37,403 nucleotides of DNA from Thermoplasmata archaeon (GTDB lineage: Archaea; Thermoplasmatota; Thermoplasmata; Lutacidiplasmatales; UBA184): contig JASHTI010000076.1 of assembly GCA_030040625.1 (NCBI GenBank), forward strand, positions 1 to 37,403, written 5' to 3'. A program made the position numbers and the translations under genes. Every line of letters begins with the position of its first letter. The first letter of the stretch is position 1. Shown here one piece after another: positions 32,347-37,403 of the stretch. The notes beneath the pieces are model-generated. The model was not told the DNA's origin. It ran no database searches and saw only the letters and a program-made list of their open reading frames with translations.

Positions 32347-32529
32347 CTAGGAGTCGCGGAAAACGGAACCGAGAATCACAAGCAGGGCCCCGAATAGCGC
32401 AAGGCCTGCGTACAGCTCGATCGCAGCCCCGTATATACCCGGTACAAACAGCAGATGCCACCACCCGTACAACTCCATCAGCACCCCCAGGGTGATAGCC
32501 GACAACGATGCAACTGGCAGGTCTGTCAT
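32347..32529 (-). CDS. 60-residue two-helix membrane protein of the CARF/HNH module
   Basis: The ATG at 32529 lies two bases after the stop of the HNH gene, with GAGG overlapping that stop as ribosome-binding site, so the two are translationally coupled. Residues about 10-31 and 36-55 are hydrophobic helices (LSAITLGVLMELYGWWHLLF; GAAIELYAGLALFGALLVIL), with a Pro/Gly turn between them and a short charged tail FRDS. No family recognised. Small two-helix membrane proteins next to nucleases are known as effectors in anti-phage systems; that role here is an inference from position. Confidence 0.65.
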   Translation of the reverse strand: MTDLPVASLSAITLGVLMELYGWWHLLFVPGIYGAAIELYAGLALFGALLVILGSVFRDS

Positions 32530-32531
32530 CC

Positions 32532-32786
32532 TTACCTCGCGCAGCCACAATAGCTGCAGTGGTCGGTGTCGCCTTTTGCACGGTTGCAGGGAATACACAT
32601 AGGTTGGAGGTTGCGAAGATTCTGACTTCCGCCCCGCGAGGCTGGCACCCGATGGTCAACCTCCCAGGCGCCCCGGCTTCCGAAGCTGCCGTAGTTAGAG
32701 TAGCTCAACTGCTTCCCGCAGCATGCGCACTCGCCGCGGCCATACTCGAATATCTCGGAGAGCCGATCCTCGCTGTAACCTGGCAT
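32532..32786 (-). CDS. Compact HNH endonuclease
   Basis: An 84-residue protein beginning at the ATG at 32786 (in-frame codons further upstream lie before the TATA box and are not used). C20-x-x-C23 and C64-x-x-C67 form the structural zinc site. WEVDHRVPASRGGSQNLRNLQPMCIPCNRAKGD is a full HNH motif, with D44-H45, N59 and C67-N68 as expected for a beta-beta-alpha-metal nuclease. A further HCSYCGC end is unusual. There is no DNA-binding domain, so specificity must come from elsewhere or be low. It stands first in an operon with the membrane protein and is divergent from the CARF regulator. Confidence 0.85.
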   Translation of the reverse strand: MPGYSEDRLSEIFEYGRGECACCGKQLSYSNYGSFGSRGAWEVDHRVPASRGGSQNLRNLQPMCIPCNRAKGDTDHCSYCGCAR

Positions 32787-32829
32787 CGCCTCGGTGAACT
32801 CCGGGCCCGCCTTCGAGAACGAAGTGCGA

Positions 32830-32837
32830 TATTTATA
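32830..32837 (-). promoter_or_regulatory. TATA box of the HNH/two-TM operon
   Basis: actataaatatcg on the minus strand is one of the strongest TATA boxes in the window. It is centred about 47 bases before the ATG at 32786, giving a leader of about 21 bases. Confidence 0.65.
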
Positions 32838-32846
32838 GTACGTCAG

Positions 32847-32854
32847 CTTAATAG
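32847..32854 (+). promoter_or_regulatory. TATA box of the CARF-HTH gene
   Basis: cagcttaataggc has its TATA-like core centred 27 bases before the GTG at 32877. Transcription should begin inside the following palindrome and give a leaderless message. Confidence 0.6.
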
Positions 32855-32860
32855 GCTGAG

Positions 32861-32876
32861 TTACCAGTATTGGTAA
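32861..32876. promoter_or_regulatory. Palindromic operator candidate TTACCA-GTAT-TGGTAA
   Basis: Two perfect 6-base arms are separated by 4 bases, ending immediately before the GTG of the CARF gene. The predicted start site lies inside it. Its location between two divergent promoters marks it as a likely binding site for the winged-helix regulator itself. Confidence 0.55.
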
Positions 32877-33689
32877 GTGTTGGAGCAAACACACCCGCCC
32901 GTCCGCGTCGAGGTGGCGCCGGTCGGGTATTATGTCGACCGAGTGGTGGAGCCGATAACCCGCCACGAGGCAGATCGCATCTACCTCGTACGAGCGCGGG
33001 ACGATTCCGAGGACCGTGCTGCACCCTTTCGTGAGAAGGTCATCAAGCAGCTACGGGCCTGGCGACCCAGCGTTGAGGTCCGTGTGGTAAAGACGGACCT
33101 CTGGACCCTCGAAACCGCTGTGGAGACGTTCTCGGCGATTATAAGAAGTGAGGTACAAGCCGGCAATTCCGTCTGGGTGAACTTGTCGACTGGAAGCAAG
33201 CTGGAGGCCGTCGCCGCGGCCCTAGCCTGCATGGGGAACGGGGGGGTTCCGTACTACGTTCGCATGCGGAGCTACGAGCGATCGGAGCCGCCCAAACCCT
33301 TGGCAAGCGGCGTCGCTTCAATCGATACGGTGCCTACCTTCGGATTAGCCGCGCCGTCCGAGGCTGGGCTTCAGCTGCTCAGCCTGTTGGCGGAGAATCT
33401 AACGGGGCTCTCGAAGAAGGATCTGATACGCGGTATCGAGGAACTGGGTCTCTTCCCCCCGGAGATTGCAAACAGGACAGTCCAGGCTCGATACGCCCGG
33501 TTGCAGGCTATCCTAGACCGTCTAGCGGAGCCACCCGGCCTAGTGGAGCTGGAGGGCCGGAGGCGTGCGGGTCGAGTCAGGATTACAGCGCGGGGTCGCC
33601 TTGCTTTGCGCATATTCCACCCGCGCCTTGGCTTGGCCGACCCTCTCCAGCCCCACGCGGCCGCCTCCGATCCGCTCTCACGGCAGTAA
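32877..33689 (+). CDS. CARF-domain winged-helix regulator (HFX_2341/Csa3-like)
   Basis: A 270-residue protein. The N-terminal 140 residues have the Rossmann-like CARF layout: VEVAPVGYYVDRVVEPI (about 11-27; PVGYxxDR is the family's first motif), DRIYLVRARDDSED, EVRVVKTDLWTL, and VWVNLSTGSKLEAVAAALACM. There N102, S104-T105-G106 and K108 occupy the CARF (N)-x-(T/S)GG(T/S)K ligand-binding position. From about 160 to 255 comes a winged helix (GLSKKDLIRGIEELGL, TVQARYARLQAILDRLAEPPGLVELEGRRRAGRVRITARGR). CARF domains bind cyclic oligoadenylates or related cyclic nucleotides; HFX_2341/DUF6293 and Csa3 proteins pair them with HTH domains. No CRISPR locus is nearby. It starts with GTG (TTG at 32880 possible). 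Confidence 0.82.
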   Translation: MLEQTHPPVRVEVAPVGYYVDRVVEPITRHEADRIYLVRARDDSEDRAAPFREKVIKQLRAWRPSVEVRVVKTDLWTLETAVETFSAIIRSEVQAGNSVWVNLSTGSKLEAVAAALACMGNGGVPYYVRMRSYERSEPPKPLASGVASIDTVPTFGLAAPSEAGLQLLSLLAENLTGLSKKDLIRGIEELGLFPPEIANRTVQARYARLQAILDRLAEPPGLVELEGRRRAGRVRITARGRLALRIFHPRLGLADPLQPHAAASDPLSRQ

Positions 33690-33822
33690 CCGGTGTCGGG
33701 CACGGGACCAGAGTGGCGCTGGCCGTCGCCATCCTCCGGCGCCCCGGACTGCCGGAAGCTCGAGCGCCGCCGGGCGGTGGGGGTTGAATGGCCCTTGCAC
33801 CCCGGAGCCGATTGACACAACC

Positions 33823-34911
33823 CTAGAATCGCCGGGAGTAGACCTCAGCAAGGAATTGTGATCTAAGGCGGTACCGCCGACCGCGACGCTCTCCGCGAGC
33901 CTCCAGGATCCCAGCCGCCTTCAGCTCGTCCAGGGCAGCCCACAAGGCGGGCTGGCTGTATCTGGACGGATTGGGGTAATCGCTTCGGCTAAACCACTCG
34001 CCCGTTCCGCCGAGAACCCAGCGCAGGACCCTCCGGGTGCTCTCTCGGGTGAAGTCAGAGATCAACGGGCTCAGGTTGGCTTGCTTCGCAGCAGCCTTGT
34101 AGGCCTCCTTGGTTTGGGACGCGAAGTAGCGAGCCCACAGCGAGTAGTTCTCTCCCGAGTTTGTGGTTCCAAGGAACTCATAGTAGTTCTCGGAGGTCCG
34201 GAAGAACCGAGTATCCAGCGGAATCAGCGGGGCCTTCGAGCAGCCGAGATCTCTCAGAATGGCGATGTTCAGGAACCGCCCTACGCGGCCGTTGCCGTCC
34301 ATGAATGGGTGGATCGCCTGGAACTCTGCGAAGAACAACGCAGCCACGACGGGGGCGAGGTAGTCGTAGCGTGAGGAGCGGTACCAGTCAAACAGAGACT
34401 CGAGCTCCGGGATCGTTCGATGGGGGGGTGTCGGAGTGAAGCGCAGACTGCCCGAGCCTTCGTTGATGATGTAGTTCTGCTCGGGCTTCGTGACTCCAAC
34501 CCAATCGTCACGGAGGACTCCTTTGCCATCGTGGAGCAGCCCCGTGAAAAGGGTGTGATGAATCTCCTTCACTCCATCAACCGAGAGGTCGGGGAGGCGG
34601 TTGCCCGCTAGCCCGGAGTAGGCTCGAGCCAGTCGCGCTACGCCCTCTTCAGAGGGTGAGCCGGGTGCAGCTCCTGCTACGATCTCGCGAGCGCGATCGA
34701 GCTCCACTGACTCACCCTCGAGCCTGAAGCTGCTCACCGCGTTGCGCACCCTCGCCATCCCGAGAAGGATTTGGTGCAGCTGTGGCGAGAGCAACCGGGT
34801 TTCGAGGATTCCGTCCAGCCTCAGGCACTCCGTGGCAGGTGCGCCCACATCATCTCGCACCCTCAGGTTCGGATGGAAGCCGGCGGACGTGTCCCGCTTG
34901 GTCAGAGGCAT
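33823..34911 (-). CDS. Fic-family protein (class II, N-terminal inhibitory motif) with C-terminal winged helix
   Basis: A 362-residue protein. The Fic motif H201-PFMDGNGRVGR-212 is complete, including the catalytic His, so AMP transfer is expected. S61-FRL-E65-G66 fits the inhibitory (S/T)xxxE(G/N) motif in an N-terminal helix (class II), which blocks ATP binding until relieved. The C-terminal 80 residues (STRRVLRWVLGGTGEWFSRSDYPNPSRYSQPALWAALDELKAAGILEARG) form a winged helix, typical of Fic proteins with a DUF4172-like or Fic_N head. The ATG at 34911 lies 25 bases from a TATA-like gaaatatg, so leaderless. Confidence 0.92.
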   Translation of the reverse strand: MPLTKRDTSAGFHPNLRVRDDVGAPATECLRLDGILETRLLSPQLHQILLGMARVRNAVSSFRLEGESVELDRAREIVAGAAPGSPSEEGVARLARAYSGLAGNRLPDLSVDGVKEIHHTLFTGLLHDGKGVLRDDWVGVTKPEQNYIINEGSGSLRFTPTPPHRTIPELESLFDWYRSSRYDYLAPVVAALFFAEFQAIHPFMDGNGRVGRFLNIAILRDLGCSKAPLIPLDTRFFRTSENYYEFLGTTNSGENYSLWARYFASQTKEAYKAAAKQANLSPLISDFTRESTRRVLRWVLGGTGEWFSRSDYPNPSRYSQPALWAALDELKAAGILEARGERRGRRYRLRSQFLAEVYSRRF

Positions 34912-34931
34912 CGTGAGTTATCAATCAGTAG

Positions 34932-34939
34932 ACATATTT
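34932..34939 (-). promoter_or_regulatory. TATA element of the fic gene
   Basis: gaaatatgtc on the minus strand is centred about 25 bases before the fic ATG, in an unusually A/T-rich stretch (34915-34955) for this window. Confidence 0.5.
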
Positions 34940-35088
34940 CAGGCTATCATAACTGGAGAAGTGGGAGGGCCGGGGAGTGGCACTCGCCAGCCCTGCCTCA
35001 TCCACGGCCATGCCCGCGCCAGCTTCTTGGCTCACCGACAAGCATCAAGAGACTGGTCCGATTCGAGGGTCAGCCGAGGGGCGTCAGA

Positions 35089-35670
35089 ATGCGCGAGGTG
35101 GTGCTCCAGATGCACATGACCCTAGACGGCTTCGCTGACAGCAGGGAAGGGTTTGTCCCCATAGGCGACCGTCACTACTGGAAGGAGGTCGACCAAGCCC
35201 TGCGCCTGACCGGCGCAGCCAAGACCGACACCCTTCTCTTGGGCAGGGGCACGTACAATCAGTTCAGTAGGTTCTGGCCAAAGACTCTCGCGGACCCGAA
35301 GAGCCCGAGGAGTTGGCGGGAGCAGGCGCGCTCGATCGTCGAGACGCCGAAGGTGGTCTTCTCTAAGTCGCTCCGCAGTCCCAAGATGAAGAACACCACG
35401 ATCGTCCGAGGCTCCCTGAAGTCGGAGATTCAGCGGCTCAAGAGGCGACCCGGGAAGAACCTGCTGGTGCTCGGGGGTGTCGCATTCCCCCGAGCGCTGA
35501 TCGAGGAAGACCTCGTGGACGAGTACCTGCTCGCGGTTGTGCCGATCATTCTCGGGCAGGGTGGGTATCGGCTCTTCGGTCCGCTCTCAAGAGCACGCAA
35601 CCTGCAACATCTGCGGTCCTGGACCTTCAGTAACGGGGTAGTGCTCCACCGCTACCGTCGGAAGCGCTAG
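35089..35670 (+). CDS. RibD C-terminal/dihydrofolate-reductase-fold protein 2
   Basis: A 193-residue protein beginning at the ATG at 35089, with CGAGGGG upstream; the longer frame to 34771 is antisense to the fic gene. REVVLQMHMTLDGFADSREGF, then KTDTLLLGRGTYNQFSRFWP, KVVFSKSLRS, RPGKNLLVLGGVAFPRALIEEDLVDEYLLAVVPIILGQGGYRLFG and FSNGVVLHRY match the same order as the paralogue at 23176 (TDTLLLGRTTY; KVVFSKTLRS; PGKDIIVAGG), so they are clear paralogues. NAD(P)H-dependent reductase activity is likely but the substrate is unknown. It is convergent with the second cyclase gene. Confidence 0.85.
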   Translation: MREVVLQMHMTLDGFADSREGFVPIGDRHYWKEVDQALRLTGAAKTDTLLLGRGTYNQFSRFWPKTLADPKSPRSWREQARSIVETPKVVFSKSLRSPKMKNTTIVRGSLKSEIQRLKRRPGKNLLVLGGVAFPRALIEEDLVDEYLLAVVPIILGQGGYRLFGPLSRARNLQHLRSWTFSNGVVLHRYRRKR

Positions 35671-35715
35671 GCGGCCGGCCCTCTCCTGAGCCTTGGCACC
35701 AGCTACCAGCCGAAG

Positions 35716-35732
35716 GAGGCTCGCTGAGCCTC
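35716..35732. terminator. Inverted repeat GAGGCTC-gct-GAGCCTC between convergent genes
   Basis: Perfect 7-base arms with a 3-base loop lie between the stop of the RibD-like gene (35670) and the stop of the cyclase gene (35747). A bidirectional 3'-end hairpin is likely. Confidence 0.45.
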
Positions 35733-35746
35733 GGCCAACCCGGTGA

Positions 35747-37403
35747 TCAGCTGGCCGGGTTGGTGGCCTGCATGGGACGCCCGGCCTGGATCACCAGCAT
35801 GACGAAGCGTGGGTCCTTCCGGGCGGCGGCGAGCAACGGCGACAGACGGACTCGGACCGCCTGCAGGGTGTGGTTTTTCGCGGCGGCGACCATGTATTCG
35901 AAGTACTTGTCCAGGTCCCCGAGCGCGTGGTAGATGTACCCGATGGAGGACTGGCGGGAGGTCCCCTTCTTGAACAGTTGATCGAGCTTCGCGATCATAC
36001 TCACTGCGGCGTCGCGGTCCCCGCGCATCGCCGCAAGCACGCCTCGGCTGAGGAGCGCCGGATCGCTGTTCGGGGCAGCCTGCTCCAGTGCCAAGACCAT
36101 TCGGTGGGCTTCCTCGAGGTCCCCTTTCAGCATCGCGCACTCGGCGAGGCCCCGGTAGGCGTCGATCGGGTCCAGCTCGGTGTGCGCGCGCCAGTGGACG
36201 AGCGCCTCCTCGTACCGTCCCGAATTGAAGTAGGCCTCGCCCTGCCGACGAATCATCGGCGGGGAGAGCGGATCGAGCCGATAGGCCTCGTCCGCGAGGA
36301 GGGTGTACGATTCCATGATACCAAAGGAGCCCGCGAGCGAGCTCAGGATACTGTGAGCCTGCGCGAGGTTGGGGTTGAGCTCCAGCGCCCGACGGAGCTC
36401 CCGATCTAGAATCTCCGCGGGGGCGTCCGCCATGAACGCCAACTCCCCCAGGGCACAGTGTGCGTCCGCGAGGTCGGGGTCGAGCTTGCTCGCCCTCTCG
36501 GCGGAAGCTTTCCCCATCTCGATGGCGCCGGTCCAGGTCAGGTAGCCTTCCGTGCCCAGGTTGATGTACGCGCGGGCGAGGCCCGCATAGGCCCGGGCAA
36601 AGGTCGGGTCCGACTCGATCGCCCGCTGGAAGTGTTCCAGCGACTTCCGCAGCGACGGCTCGTCGGTCTTCCAGACCAATGCCTGCCCCTGCAGGTAGGC
36701 GAGGTACGCCTGGGTCTCCTTGGGGCGCTCGAGCTCCGGCACGGGCGCCTGGGGCTTGACCAGGCTTCCCGGCAACGAGGTGGCGACCTTGGTGGCGATC
36801 TCGCTCTGCACCGCGAAGATGTCGTCCAGGTCATCGTCGTACTTCGCGGTCCAGAGGTGCTCCTCCGTCCCGACGTCGATGACCTGCACCGTGACCCGGA
36901 TCTTGTTCGCAGCTCGGCGAACGCTCCCCTCAACTACCGTGCCGACGCCGAGCTCCTTCCCTATCGCGGCGACCTTCTTCTCGGCCTTCTTGTAGCCGAT
37001 GACCGATGTGCGGGCAATCACCTTCAGGCCCGGAACGAGCGACAGATTCGCGATCAGCTCCTCGGTCAGCCCATCGGCGAAGTACTCGTCGTTCGGGTCC
37101 GGACTGATGTTGGCGAACGGGAGCACTGCGATGCGTGTCTTGTCGGCCGTGTTCGAGGACCCATTGTTGGACTCCCCTCCGGTTCCGGCCCAGGACGGCA
37201 CCACACGGTAGACTTCGACCGGTGCGGCGACGCCCTTCAGGGATCGGGGCTCGAGCTTCTCGAACTGTTCGGTGACCTTGGAACGCACCTGATCGTAGAC
37301 GGCTCCGGAGACGCAGATCCCGCCCGGCTCCGCGAGTGGCTCGATCCGCGCCGCCACGTTCACCGCGTCGCCGAGTATGTCCTGCCCGGACTGGACGACG
37401 TCA
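35747..37403 (-). CDS. Class III cyclase - TolB-like - TPR protein 2 (5' end outside window)
   Basis: The frame is open to the right end of the window, where it reads DVVQSGQDILGDAVNVAARIEPLAEPGG. This is the last part of a class III cyclase domain, with its base/ribose Asp, Asn and Arg. The metal-binding Asp residues and the N-terminus are outside the window. Next is a TolB/FlgO-like region (IAVLPFANISPDPNDEYFADGLTEEL, with VVEGSVRRAANKIRVTVQVID). About 330 residues of TPR helices follow (for example AIESDPTFARAYAGLARAYINLG, LNPNLAQAHSILSSLA). It is clearly paralogous to the protein at 24800, in the same domain order, but diverged in the TPR part. Membrane helices are absent. Confidence 0.88.
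   Translation of the reverse strand, partial: DVVQSGQDILGDAVNVAARIEPLAEPGGICVSGAVYDQVRSKVTEQFEKLEPRSLKGVAAPVEVYRVVPSWAGTGGESNNGSSNTADKTRIAVLPFANISPDPNDEYFADGLTEELIANLSLVPGLKVIARTSVIGYKKAEKKVAAIGKELGVGTVVEGSVRRAANKIRVTVQVIDVGTEEHLWTAKYDDDLDDIFAVQSEIATKVATSLPGSLVKPQAPVPELERPKETQAYLAYLQGQALVWKTDEPSLRKSLEHFQRAIESDPTFARAYAGLARAYINLGTEGYLTWTGAIEMGKASAERASKLDPDLADAHCALGELAFMADAPAEILDRELRRALELNPNLAQAHSILSSLAGSFGIMESYTLLADEAYRLDPLSPPMIRRQGEAYFNSGRYEEALVHWRAHTELDPIDAYRGLAECAMLKGDLEEAHRMVLALEQAAPNSDPALLSRGVLAAMRGDRDAAVSMIAKLDQLFKKGTSRQSSIGYIYHALGDLDKYFEYMVAAAKNHTLQAVRVRLSPLLAAARKDPRFVMLVIQAGRPMQATNPAS

Noticed and set aside
32787..32966. N-terminal extension of the HNH protein
   Set aside because: It would lie upstream of the strong TATA box and overlap the divergent CARF gene; the extension has no domain.
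29640..35010. CRISPR array near the CARF gene
   Set aside because: No regularly spaced repeats and no cas genes were seen.
34771..35088. N-terminal extension of the second RibD-like protein
   Set aside because: It is antisense to the fic gene and crosses its promoter; the family start aligns with the ATG at 35089.

Overview
The window looks like high-GC chromosomal DNA of an archaeon, most likely a Thermoplasmata/Thermoplasmatota-type lineage from soil or subsurface. This rests on inference, because there is no rRNA or universal marker here. The grounds are as follows. Many start codons lie 24-30 bases downstream of an archaeal TATA element (cTTAtc, gcTAAtg or TTTATc types, several with a purine-rich BRE), so many mRNAs should be leaderless. 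The left edge carries a COG1340-type archaeal coiled-coil protein. There is a degenerate KaiC/RAD55-like protein, a zinc-ribbon plus transmembrane protein, and two large secreted, C-terminally anchored surface proteins. The VapB is of archaeal type.

Region 1 (1-9.4 kb) holds the coiled-coil protein, a surface protein, a SAM methyltransferase, a small HExxH metalloprotein, a DAO-family flavin oxidoreductase next to an HpaI-type aldolase, a papain-like-fold protein, a KaiC-like protein without a P-loop, and a CPA2 cation/proton antiporter. Region 2 (9.5-18.3 kb) holds two VOC proteins, a two-gene ABC exporter, an alpha/alpha-toroid protein, an alkyltransferase-like DNA repair protein (Trp in place of the reactive Cys), a small coiled-coil protein, a YVTN beta-propeller surface protein, a winged-helix regulator and an M14 carboxypeptidase. 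Region 3 (18.3-29.5 kb) holds a zinc-ribbon membrane protein, three SRPBCC/ArsR genes (one ArsR-SRPBCC operon), a carboxymuconolactone-decarboxylase-like protein, a dienelactone hydrolase, DUF4242, a RibD-C/DHFR-like protein, a DUF308-like membrane protein, a class III cyclase-TolB-TPR protein, a DHA2 exporter and a methyltransferase.

Region 4 (29.6-35.0 kb) is an accessory island, visibly less GC-rich and full of toxin-antitoxin and defence-like genes. It contains VapBC, a RelE-type pair with an unusually long gene overlap, a YwgA/Panacea-like protein with a PIN nuclease, a compact divergent module (CARF-winged-helix regulator facing an HNH nuclease plus a 60-residue two-helix membrane protein), and a Fic AMP-transferase with an N-terminal inhibitory motif. 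Region 5 (35.1 kb to the end) carries a second RibD-C/DHFR-like gene and a second cyclase-TolB-TPR gene, so the island is bracketed by paralogous gene pairs.

The most interesting candidate for an undescribed system is the divergent CARF-HTH / HNH / two-TM cassette at 32347-33689. It has back-to-back TATA boxes and a perfect interrupted palindrome over the predicted start site of the regulator gene. The architecture suggests ligand-gated control of a nuclease and a membrane protein outside any CRISPR locus. No CRISPR array, rRNA, tRNA or insertion sequence was recognised.
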